From: Chloroflexota bacterium
GTDB taxonomy: Bacteria > Chloroflexota > UBA6077 > JADZDV01
NCBI GenBank assembly: GCA_020850915.1
Contig: JADZDV010000096.1
Coordinates: 1-6,745 of the forward strand
Length of the DNA: 6,745 bases
Direction: 5' to 3'
Below, piece by piece: positions 1 through 5,531 of this stretch (the stretch's first letter is position 1; every line of letters starts with the position of its first letter). A model generated the notes under the pieces. It did no database searches, was not told the origin of the DNA, and was given only the letters and a program-made list of their open reading frames with translations. Both the position numbers and the translations under genes were made by a program.

Positions 1-289
1 AGCCAAGCTGCATCGCCTCCGTGCCGTCGTTGGGATCGACGAGCCAGAGGTGAGTCTCGCCACCCGCCGGCGCTCGCGCGCCGGTCTCTTCGCCCAGGTA
101 GCCCCAGTCAGGAAAGGCGCCGGTCAACCGCCGCCGGATCGCGTCCTCGGCCTCGTTGTCCGCCGGACAGTGGCCCATCGAGCCGCGTGGCCCGCCCTCG
201 CGCGCGCACTCTGCCAGGAGGATGGAGACCGCCTCAGCAGCGGCGCCCAGCGCCGTCTCGAGCGCTTGGCGATAGTCATGCTCAGGCAT
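1..289 (-). CDS. Inositol-monophosphatase-family protein, N-terminal part (cut by the left window edge)
   Basis: The gene starts at ATG 289-287 and stays open to the window edge, giving 96 residues without a stop. An in-frame TGA three codons upstream leaves this as the only start; a weak GGTGA lies 6 bases before it. Residues 66-68 read GEE and residues 81-90 read LWLVDPNDGT. These are the metal-binding signatures of the IMPase/FBPase-like phosphatase superfamily: E67, D85 and D88 match Glu70, Asp90 and Asp93 of human IMPA1. Members hydrolyse phosphate monoesters such as inositol phosphate, sugar bisphosphates or PAP with Mg2+. The substrate cannot be read from this fragment. The Asn in DPNDGT, instead of the usual Ile or Leu, and the following EAMQLG resemble a subgroup that I recall being fused to an ADP-ribosylglycohydrolase domain; that part would lie outside the window. 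The gene is divergent from the potassium importer. The family call is firm, the subgroup is inference. Confidence 0.85.
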   Translation of the reverse strand, partial: MPEHDYRQALETALGAAAEAVSILLAECAREGGPRGSMGHCPADNEAEDAIRRRLTGAFPDWGYLGEETGARAPAGGETHLWLVDPNDGTEAMQLG

Positions 290-377
290 GGACCGTCACC
301 AGCGCTCGTCCTTCGATGACCCGGCGCCGACCCGGTAGGGATGATCCTGGCGTGCCGGTCCTTTTCATGTCCCGCCA

Positions 378-383
378 TTTATA
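378..383 (-). promoter_or_regulatory. Possible -10 element for the phosphatase gene
   Basis: The minus strand reads TATAAA here, one of the few AT-rich spots in the region, about 90 bases upstream of the phosphatase start. No convincing -35 hexamer lies 16-18 bases further upstream, so this is only a candidate. Confidence 0.25.
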
Positions 384-409
384 GCTGAGAGGGGGGAGGG
401 AGAGATCGG

Positions 410-428
410 CGGCTCAACCGCTGAGCCG
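410..428. repeat. 7-bp perfect inverted repeat in the divergent promoter region
   Basis: CGGCTCA (410-416) and TGAGCCG (422-428) are perfect inverted copies around a 5-base centre. The repeat lies between the two candidate -10 elements, where a shared operator would be expected. No gene ends here, which argues against a terminator. It could also be chance in GC-rich DNA. Confidence 0.4.
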
Positions 429-512
429 TTCTGGCAGTCCGGGCGCGTTCGCTGGTCCGGTCTGTGCGTACGTGAGGCGCGAGATCCAGCAGGGCTGGCC
501 GCGCCGTGGAGG

Positions 513-518
513 TATACT
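513..518 (+). promoter_or_regulatory. Possible -10 element for the potassium importer gene
   Basis: TATACT matches the bacterial -10 consensus at five of six positions. Transcription would begin near 525 and give a leader of about 70 bases before ATG 595. No good -35 box is seen 16-18 bases upstream. If real, it places the importer's start downstream of the GTG at 472. Confidence 0.3.
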
Positions 519-540
519 TCAGGCCGACAAGACCATCATC

Positions 541-579
541 CCGCGGCCAGGAGAGCTGCCGCGGCATGCTAGAAGCTCT
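541..579 (+). promoter_or_regulatory. Structured leader (hairpin or H-type pseudoknot) upstream of the potassium importer
   Basis: CCGCGGC (541-547) can pair with GCCGCGG (558-564). AGAGCT, lying inside that loop at 552-557, can pair with AGCTCT at 574-579. Together these form an H-type pseudoknot with loops of 4, 0 and 9 bases. A competing fold is a simple hairpin: 541-546 with 559-564, a bulged C547, then CAG (548-550) with CTG (556-558). The two folds share bases, as in a two-state element, and end 6 bases before the AAAGG ribosome binding site. Function is inferred only; no known riboswitch class was recognised. Confidence 0.35.
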
Positions 580-585
580 GAGACT

Positions 586-590
586 AAAGG
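586..590 (+). promoter_or_regulatory. Ribosome binding site that decides the importer start
   Basis: AAAGG lies 4 bases before ATG 595. The spacing is slightly short, but this is the best initiation signal in the open frame: the GTG at 472 has no purine-rich site, and the ATG at 910 has GAGAAGG only 2 bases away. Confidence 0.5.
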
Positions 591-594
591 CGCT

Positions 595-2766
595 ATGCCA
601 TCCGAAGCAGAGCCACACGGGGACGAACCGTCGACGCGCCAGTCCTCCGCGAACGATCCCGTCCCGCCGGGCGGAGAGCGCTCCGACGGTGGAGCCGTTG
701 CCCCCTCCCTGACCGATCGTCACCCCTCTTCCGCCGACCGGTCGTCGTGGACTGACCGCTCCGCGTCGCACTGGGTCAATCCGCGGCTCGAGGTGCGGCA
801 GGTCCTCCAGGGCCGGCGGCCCGGCGATCGCTACATCAAGATTCACAGCTCCGGCCGAGGCCAGTTTCGTCGCCAGGGACCGGGCCATCTCACCGCCACC
901 GAGAAGGCGATGGTGCCGCGGGCCGGCGCCGCGCGCGCGTTCAACCGCGTCAAGCGCTTCCTGGTCGGTCGCCCGCTGGCCACGGCCGAGGCGGCACATG
1001 AACGCCTCACCAAAGTCAAGGCGCTCGCCGTCCTCTCCTCGGATGCCGTCTCCTCCTCAGCCTACGCCACGGAGGAGATCCTGCGGGTCCTGGTCCTGGC
1101 CGGGGCCGGGGCGCTGTTCTTCACCGTTCCAATCACGATCGCCATCGCGGTGCTGCTGGCCATCGTCGGCACCTCGTACAGCCAGACGATCAAGGCGTAT
1201 CCGAGGGGCGGCGGCAGCTACATCGTCGCCAAGGACAACCTCGGCACCTGGCCCGCGCTGGTGGCGGCTGGCGCCCTGCTCATCGACTACGTCCTGACGG
1301 TCGCCGTGAGCATCTCGGCCGGCGTCGCGGCCATAACGTCCGCCGTGCCGTCGACGCTGCCGTTCAAGGTCGAGCTGGGGCTGCTCTTCATTGTGCTGAT
1401 CACTATGGTCAACCTGCGCGGCGTCCGCGAGTCGGGCACCATTTTCGCCGCGCCGACGTACGTCTTCATCGGCAGCATGGCCGTCGTGATCGCCCTCGGC
1501 ACGTTCCGCTGGGCCACCGGCACGATCGAGCCGATCGACGCTGCTCAGGTGGCCAGCCTCCGGGTTGAGGAGAGCCTCGGCATCTTCCTGATCCTTCGCG
1601 CCTTCGCCTCGGGCTGTGCCGCCCTGACCGGGACCGAAGCGATCTCCGACGGCGTACCGGCCTTCAAGCCGCCTGAGTGGCAGAACGCCCGCGCCACGCT
1701 GATCTGGATGGTCACCATCCTGGCCGTGCTGTTCATCGGGATCAGCTTCCTGGCGAGCCATCTCCAGGTCGTCCCGAACGATCAGGAGACGGTCATCTCC
1801 CAGGTGGCGGGCGCGGTGCTCGGCAAGGGCCCCTTCTATTATGTGGTCCAGGCCGCTACGACCCTGATCCTGGTCCTGGCTGCCAACACGAGCTTCTCGG
1901 ACTTCCCGCGCCTGGCCTGGTTCCTGGCTCGCGACCGTTTCATGCCAAACCAGTTCAACTTCCGCGGTGACCGCCTGGCCTTTTCGACCGGCATCATGGC
2001 GCTGGGTGTCCTGTCGGCGATCCTGGTGTTTGTCTTCGGCGCGGACACCCACGCGCTGATCCCCCTCTACGCCGTAGGCGTCTTCGTCTCCTTCACCCTC
2101 TCCCAGTCGGGGATGGTCGTCCGCTGGTGGCGCAAGCGCGAGCCGGGCTGGGAGCACGGCTTGCCGATCAATGCCCTCGGCGCGCTCACCACGGCGATCG
2201 TCGCGATCGTCATCACAGCCACCAAATTCGAGCACGGCGCCTGGATGATCATCCTGTTCCTGCCGGTTCTGGTGCTCATGATGCGGAGCATCCACGCCCA
2301 CTACGCCCGGGTAGCGGACCAGATCGCCCTGGATCGTCTGGACAATCCGCTGCCGGAGATCCCGGAGCCGCCGGTTGTCGTACCCGTGCCGGGTCTGAAC
2401 CTCATGGCCGTCCGTACTCTCGCGTTCGCCCGCTCGCTTTCGAAGAACGTCACGGCGATCTACGTCACCGACGATCCGGAATCGGCCAAGCCGATCCGGG
2501 AGCGTTGGGACCGCTGGGCTGGCGACGTGCCGCTCGTGGTGTTGGAGTCGCCGTACCGCTCGCTGATCCAGCCGCTCATCGCCTACCTGGACGCCCTGGA
2601 GCGCTCGCATCCCGGCGCGCCGATCACCGTGGCCCTGGGCGAGTACGTCCCGCGGCACTGGTGGGAGAACATCCTCCACGGCCAGGTGACGCTCCGCCTC
2701 AAGTGGGCCCTTTTCTTCCGGCCGAACACCGTCGTCGTGGACGTGCCGTTCCACCTCAGCCGCTAA
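595..2766 (+). CDS. kimA: KimA-type potassium importer (KUP/APC superfamily) with N-terminal extension
   Basis: This 723-residue protein imports K+ across the cytoplasmic membrane, by homology to Bacillus subtilis KimA, a proton-coupled high-affinity importer of about 607 residues. Residues 1-60 are rich in Pro, Ser, Asp and Arg and look disordered. Residues 61-115 are basic and more ordered. About 12 hydrophobic segments span 140-565, and a soluble domain with a VVVPVPG strand and alternating strands and helices fills 590-723. Residues matching KimA Asp36, Tyr43, Asp117, Tyr118, Thr121, Thr230, Glu233 and Tyr377, as I recall them, are D150, Y157, D231, Y232, T235, T345, E348 and Y492, with a single one-residue offset. 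Further family motifs are YPRGGGSYIV (202-211) and ANTSFSDFPRLAW (430-442). Start 595 was chosen from its AAAGG and the codon use upstream. In Bacillus, c-di-AMP inhibits KimA and a c-di-AMP riboswitch controls its gene; whether either applies here is unknown. Generic amino-acid permease is the less likely alternative. Confidence 0.88.
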   Translation: MPSEAEPHGDEPSTRQSSANDPVPPGGERSDGGAVAPSLTDRHPSSADRSSWTDRSASHWVNPRLEVRQVLQGRRPGDRYIKIHSSGRGQFRRQGPGHLTATEKAMVPRAGAARAFNRVKRFLVGRPLATAEAAHERLTKVKALAVLSSDAVSSSAYATEEILRVLVLAGAGALFFTVPITIAIAVLLAIVGTSYSQTIKAYPRGGGSYIVAKDNLGTWPALVAAGALLIDYVLTVAVSISAGVAAITSAVPSTLPFKVELGLLFIVLITMVNLRGVRESGTIFAAPTYVFIGSMAVVIALGTFRWATGTIEPIDAAQVASLRVEESLGIFLILRAFASGCAALTGTEAISDGVPAFKPPEWQNARATLIWMVTILAVLFIGISFLASHLQVVPNDQETVISQVAGAVLGKGPFYYVVQAATTLILVLAANTSFSDFPRLAWFLARDRFMPNQFNFRGDRLAFSTGIMALGVLSAILVFVFGADTHALIPLYAVGVFVSFTLSQSGMVVRWWRKREPGWEHGLPINALGALTTAIVAIVITATKFEHGAWMIILFLPVLVLMMRSIHAHYARVADQIALDRLDNPLPEIPEPPVVVPVPGLNLMAVRTLAFARSLSKNVTAIYVTDDPESAKPIRERWDRWAGDVPLVVLESPYRSLIQPLIAYLDALERSHPGAPITVALGEYVPRHWWENILHGQVTLRLKWALFFRPNTVVVDVPFHLSR

Positions 2767-2786
2767 CCAGCAACCGCCCCTCCCAT

Positions 2787-2808
2787 GCGCCGGAATACCC
2801 CTCGGCGC
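2787..2808. terminator. Possible bidirectional terminator hairpin between convergent genes
   Basis: GCGCCGG (2787-2793) pairs with TCGGCGC (2802-2808), giving six Watson-Crick pairs and one G-U around an 8-base loop. It sits in the 48-base gap between the stops of the importer and the histidine kinase, where both transcripts must end. Neither side has a T-tract, so intrinsic termination is uncertain. A second short hairpin, GCGGG (2810-2814) with CCCGC (2820-2824), covers the kinase stop codon. Confidence 0.35.
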
Positions 2809-2814
2809 GGCGGG

Positions 2815-4236
2815 TCACGCCCGCTTCAGCGGCAGCCGCACCGTCGCCAGGGTCCCCTGACCCGGCGTGCTCTCCAGCGTGATGCTCCCGCCGTGCTGCT
2901 CCACGATCCAGCGGGCGATCGGCAGGCCAAGGCCGGTGCCGCCGGGGTCGCGGGCGCGGGCCGGGTCGGCTCGGTAGAAGCGCTCGAAGACGCGCGGAAG
3001 ATCCTCTGGCGGGATGCCCACGCCGGTGTCGCGCACCGTCAGTTGCGCCGCTCCGCCGCTCCGACGTAACGCGAGGGTGATGGCGCCCCGGCCAGGGGTG
3101 TACTTCAGGGCGTTGTCCAGCAGGACCAGCAGAACCTGCTTCAGGCGATCCGCGTCAGCCTCGAGCACCGTCGGCTCCAGCTCATCCACCTCCAGACGCT
3201 GGCCGGGGCGCGCCAGGTGGCGTGCCTCGGCCAGCGTGTCCAGCAGCACCCGGTCTAGCTCCACCCGGTCCCGCCGCAGGGCCGTGCCGGCGTCGGCTCG
3301 CGCGAGCGCCAGCAAGTCGGCGACCAGGTGGGTGAGCCGCCGCGCCTCGCGGCCCGCCTCGGACAGCGCGTCTGCGCGCTCCGCTTCTGGCATGCCCGGC
3401 TGACGCTCCAGCAGCTCGAGATTGGCCTGGATCGCCGTCAGCGGCGCTCGCAGCTCGTGGGAGGCGTCCGCCACGAAGCGGAGCTGGGCGCGGTACGCCG
3501 CCTCCAGGCTGCCGAGCATGGCGTTGAACGTCTCGGCCAGCGTGGTCAGCTCGTCGCGCCTTGCGCCCACGGGGACGCGGCGGTCGAACGCCCGCGAACT
3601 GGCGATGACACCCGCCATACTCGTCAGCGTCGCCACGGGCTGGAGCGCCCGTCCGGCGATCAGCCCAGCGCTCACGAACGCGACCAGCGCCCCGCCGACG
3701 ACCATGAACGGCAGGAGATGCCCCAGCGCCGCCACAGACCTGTCCACGTCGGCCAGCGGCGCCGCGGCCACGACGGTAAAGCCGCTGCCGGGCAGGGCGT
3801 ACAGTCGCCAGCGGTCTCCCGCGGTGTCCCGCGCGACGGCGAAGTGCAGTTGCTCCCCGTGCGCCGACATGAGCCGCGGCGCCAGGCCGACCAGCGGGTC
3901 GTACGCGGGCGCTGATAGGGATGCCAGCAACGCGGTGGGGTCTACCAGCGGCGCCAGGGTGCTGTTGGGACTGGCCTCCAGGATCTGGCCGTGCGTGCCG
4001 TACACGCGCACCGCCAGGCTCGGCGCGATCGGAAAGAGCACGACCGCCGCTCGCTCCTGGGGCGTACTGGCCGCCGCGTACTGCTCGGCTACGTGCTCGG
4101 CGGCCGTCGCCACCACCTCGTCCAGGCTGTCGTAATGGGCCCGGCTGTGGATCGCGTAGGCGACCAGGCTGACCAGCGCCACGATCAGCCCGGTCATGGC
4201 GCCGTACCAGAGCGCCAGCCGGAGCCGGATCGGCAC
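2815..4236 (-). CDS. Membrane sensor histidine kinase, partner of the adjacent OmpR-type regulator
   Basis: This 473-residue kinase autophosphorylates on a histidine and passes the phosphate to the regulator encoded just upstream. Order of parts: membrane helix 7-29; extracytoplasmic sensor about 30-172 without a domain I recognise; second membrane helix about 173-195; HAMP linker about 196-248; HisKA dimerisation domain with the H-box DASHELRAPL, phospho-acceptor H260; ATPase domain with N-box DNALKYT (N375), G1 box DTGVGIP (403-409), F-box FERFYRAD (417-424) and G2 box GGTGLGL (432-438). All catalytic boxes are intact. The start is GTG 4236-4234, fixed by an in-frame TAG two codons upstream, with GGAG 9 bases before it. 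The gene begins 24 bases after the regulator's stop, so the two are co-transcribed. The protein has no cysteine, so it cannot sense by disulfide formation or cysteine metal ligands. The signal is unknown; the layout resembles MprB-like kinases. Confidence 0.95.
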   Translation of the reverse strand: MPIRLRLALWYGAMTGLIVALVSLVAYAIHSRAHYDSLDEVVATAAEHVAEQYAAASTPQERAAVVLFPIAPSLAVRVYGTHGQILEASPNSTLAPLVDPTALLASLSAPAYDPLVGLAPRLMSAHGEQLHFAVARDTAGDRWRLYALPGSGFTVVAAAPLADVDRSVAALGHLLPFMVVGGALVAFVSAGLIAGRALQPVATLTSMAGVIASSRAFDRRVPVGARRDELTTLAETFNAMLGSLEAAYRAQLRFVADASHELRAPLTAIQANLELLERQPGMPEAERADALSEAGREARRLTHLVADLLALARADAGTALRRDRVELDRVLLDTLAEARHLARPGQRLEVDELEPTVLEADADRLKQVLLVLLDNALKYTPGRGAITLALRRSGGAAQLTVRDTGVGIPPEDLPRVFERFYRADPARARDPGGTGLGLPIARWIVEQHGGSITLESTPGQGTLATVRLPLKRA

Positions 4237-4260
4237 GAGCTAGCGCTCCCACGCCACGGG

Positions 4261-4935
4261 CTAGGGCTCCCGCAGCACGTAGCCTGCCCCGCGCAGGGTG
4301 TGGATCAGGCGCGGCTCGCCGTCCGCCTCCAGCTTCTGACGGAGCTGCTTGACGTACACCTCGAGGACGTTCGCGTTCCCGCCGAAGTCGTACCCCCAGA
4401 CACGGTCCATCAGGAAGTCCTTCGGGAGAACGCGCCGCGGGTGCTCCATGAACTGGCGCAGCAGGTCGTACTCCGTGGTCGTCAGGTCGATGTCCCGCGC
4501 GCCGCGCCGCGCCCGCCGCGCCGCCGTGTCGAGTGACAGATCCTCGAAGCGGAGCACCGCCGGCTGCTCCGCCTCACGCCGCCGCAGGTGCGTCCGCACG
4601 CGCGCCACCAGCACCTCGAAGGTGAACGGCTTGACGACGTAGTCGTCAGCGCCCTGCTCCAACCCGCGCACCTCGTCCGCCGGCGCGTCCTTCGCCGTGA
4701 GCAGGATCACCGGGAGCTGGGCGTCGGCGGCTCGCAGCCGGCGCAGCACCTCCAGCCCATCCAGGCCAGCCATCATGATGTCCAGGATGACCAGGTCCGG
4801 CGGCTGGTCCCGCGCGGTCCGCAGACCCTGCTCACCAGTCGCGGCAATCTCCACCGCGAAGCCCTCGTAGGAGAGGCCGCGCTTGAGCACGCTGGTGACG
4901 GCCGGGTCGTCATCGATCACCAGGACGCGCTGCAT
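4261..4935 (-). CDS. OmpR/PhoB-family response regulator
   Basis: This 224-residue cytoplasmic DNA-binding regulator is switched by phosphorylation from the kinase that follows it. The receiver domain (1-118) has the acidic cluster D8-D10, phospho-acceptor D52 in LVILDIMM, the switch residue T80 and K102 in KPF. The C-terminal winged helix (about 127-222) shows the family features: LTTTEYDLLRQF, the recognition region around DRVWGYDF and NVLEVYVKQLRQKL, and the wing motif IHTLRGAGYVL. Length and motifs are complete. The start is ATG 4935-4933, with AGAGGGGG 8 bases upstream. It lies 83 bases after the rhodanese gene and 24 bases before the kinase gene. It resembles MprA/PrrA-type regulators. 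Targets cannot be read from the sequence, but autoregulation and control of the neighbouring redox genes are plausible. The protein contains no cysteine. Confidence 0.96.
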   Translation of the reverse strand: MQRVLVIDDDPAVTSVLKRGLSYEGFAVEIAATGEQGLRTARDQPPDLVILDIMMAGLDGLEVLRRLRAADAQLPVILLTAKDAPADEVRGLEQGADDYVVKPFTFEVLVARVRTHLRRREAEQPAVLRFEDLSLDTAARRARRGARDIDLTTTEYDLLRQFMEHPRRVLPKDFLMDRVWGYDFGGNANVLEVYVKQLRQKLEADGEPRLIHTLRGAGYVLREP

Positions 4936-4964
4936 CTGGACTGCCCCCTCTCGGACCTCGGCGG

Positions 4965-4970
4965 ATTATC
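4965..4970 (-). promoter_or_regulatory. Possible -10 element for the regulator-kinase operon
   Basis: GATAAT on the minus strand matches the -10 consensus at five of six positions in an otherwise very GC-rich gap. It would start transcription about 20-25 bases before the regulator's ATG. No convincing -35 box accompanies it. If active, the two-component pair could be expressed separately from the rhodanese gene. Confidence 0.3.
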
Positions 4971-4994
4971 GCTCGCCGCGCCCCGCGCCAGCAG

Positions 4995-5020
4995 GGGGGC
5001 CGATCCAGCCTCCGGCCCTC
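4995..5020 (-). terminator. Possible terminator-like hairpin at the end of the rhodanese gene
   Basis: GGGCCG (4997-5002) pairs with CGGCCC (5013-5018). A G-U pair and a further G-C pair extend the stem outward to 4995 and 5020, and the loop is 10 bases. The structure begins within the rhodanese stop codon. No U-rich tail follows on the minus strand, so it could equally be a weak or factor-dependent end, or chance. Confidence 0.3.
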
Positions 5021-5468
5021 AGGATCCAGCGCCGATCACCTGGAATCCGGCCTCCTCCCAGGCGACCATCCCACCGGACAGCTCCCAGACGTTGCTGTAG
5101 CCCAGCCGCACCAGCGCGCGCGCCGCGATCCCGCTCATGTGGCCGCTCCGGCAGTACAGGACGAGTCTGGCGTTCCGATCGGCGGGCAGGTCCGCCAGGC
5201 GCTGCTCGACCTCGTCATAGGGGAGGAACAGATCCGTGCCGGCGATCTCCCCCTCGTATGGGATGTGCACATTGACGAACAGAAAGTCCTTGCTCTCGAG
5301 CATGGCGGCCAGTTCCGCCGGGCTGACCGTGGTGTAGCTGCCGCCCTCGACGGGCACCGGCTGCGCCTCGAACGGGTGCGCGCTCAGACTGGCGACGGCC
5401 GCGGTCAGTGCAACGGCCAGGGCGAGAGCGCACGCCCCGAGCGCCATTCCAATCTTCTCGCGGTTCAT
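5019..5468 (-). CDS. Exported single-domain rhodanese-like protein
   Basis: The protein has 149 residues. It begins with MNREKIG and a hydrophobic stretch (about 6-27), a signal peptide or membrane anchor that places the domain outside the cytoplasm. The rhodanese domain (about 45-147) has VNVHIPYEGEIAGTD (65-79), the active-site loop CRSGHMS with catalytic C106, and the C-terminal YSNVWELSGGMVAW (124-137). Rhodaneses carry sulfane sulfur as a cysteine persulfide, so transfer of sulfur between an unknown donor and acceptor is expected. The six-residue loop is the usual sulfurtransferase size rather than the longer CDC25 phosphatase type. The start ATG 5468-5466 has an excellent GGGGGAGG 6 bases upstream and directly precedes the signal sequence. 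An in-frame ATG at 5528 would add 20 Arg/Pro-rich residues and hide it. The gene lies 63 bases after the membrane Fe-S protein gene, suggesting a shared role. Confidence 0.9.
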   Translation of the reverse strand: MNREKIGMALGACALALAVALTAAVASLSAHPFEAQPVPVEGGSYTTVSPAELAAMLESKDFLFVNVHIPYEGEIAGTDLFLPYDEVEQRLADLPADRNARLVLYCRSGHMSGIAARALVRLGYSNVWELSGGMVAWEEAGFQVIGAGS

Positions 5469-5474
5469 GTGATG

Positions 5475-5482
5475 CCTCCCCC
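5475..5482 (-). promoter_or_regulatory. Strong ribosome binding site of the rhodanese gene
   Basis: GGGGGAGG lies 6 bases before ATG 5468 and fixes the start. Four of its G residues (5479-5482) could pair with CCCC at 5489-5492 across a 6-base loop, partly hiding the site; this 4-bp pairing is weak. Confidence 0.75.
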
Positions 5483-5495
5483 ACTCGCGGGGTCT

Positions 5496-5522
5496 GGGCG
5501 CAGGCGTCCACCGCCTGCGCCC
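5496..5522 (-). promoter_or_regulatory. Strong 11-bp hairpin between the Fe-S protein and rhodanese genes
   Basis: Bases 5496-5506 and 5512-5522 form a perfect 11-bp, almost all G-C stem with a 5-base loop. It starts 9 bases after the Fe-S gene's stop codon and ends 13 bases before the rhodanese ribosome binding site. The transcript continues with AGACC rather than U residues, so it is not a classical intrinsic terminator. It could stabilise the upstream message, cause partial termination or shift relative expression. The fold is seen directly; the role is inferred. Confidence 0.6.
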
Positions 5523-5531
5523 CCCCATAGC

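Larger units (their letters stand above)
290..594. other. Divergent intergenic region between the phosphatase and potassium importer genes
   Basis: These 305 bases separate two divergently transcribed genes, so both promoters should lie here. The region contains a TATAAA on the minus strand (378-383), a purine run on the plus strand (388-405), a 7-bp inverted repeat (410-428), a TATACT on the plus strand (513-518) and a structured stretch at 541-579. Reading frames cross it, but the frame continuous with the importer uses codons rare elsewhere in the window (ATA, AGA, AAA, ACT, CAT) from about 510 to 594. I therefore read it as non-coding. Confidence 0.7.

Noticed and set aside
472..594. GTG start at 472 adding 41 residues to the potassium importer
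   Set aside because: It has no ribosome binding site, its codons from about 510 on are unlike the rest of the gene, and the stretch contains the candidate -10 and a leader fold.
290..594. Known c-di-AMP (ydaO-type) riboswitch upstream of the importer
   Set aside because: The likely leader is only about 70 bases, and I could not find the conserved core of that riboswitch class.
910..912. ATG at 910 as importer start, giving a length closer to Bacillus KimA
   Set aside because: GAGAAGG is only 2 bases away, which is too close, and the sequence upstream keeps coding-like base bias. It remains the main alternative.
1057..2754. 565-codon open frame antisense to the potassium importer
   Set aside because: Its protein is Arg/Asp/Gly-rich without any domain, as expected for a shadow frame of a high-GC gene.
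3182..4252. 356-codon open frame overlapping the kinase on the same strand
   Set aside because: It is a low-complexity Arg/Gly/Ala translation in another frame of a kinase with all its catalytic motifs.
5430..5441. Lipoprotein signal in the rhodanese (L-G-A-C ending at residue 13)
   Set aside because: The hydrophobic stretch before the cysteine is too short and the main hydrophobic core follows it, so an ordinary signal peptide or anchor fits better.
5469..5528. Upstream ATG at 5528 for the rhodanese gene
   Set aside because: It would bury the signal sequence behind 20 Arg/Pro-rich residues and run through the 11-bp hairpin; ATG 5468 has a near-ideal ribosome binding site.
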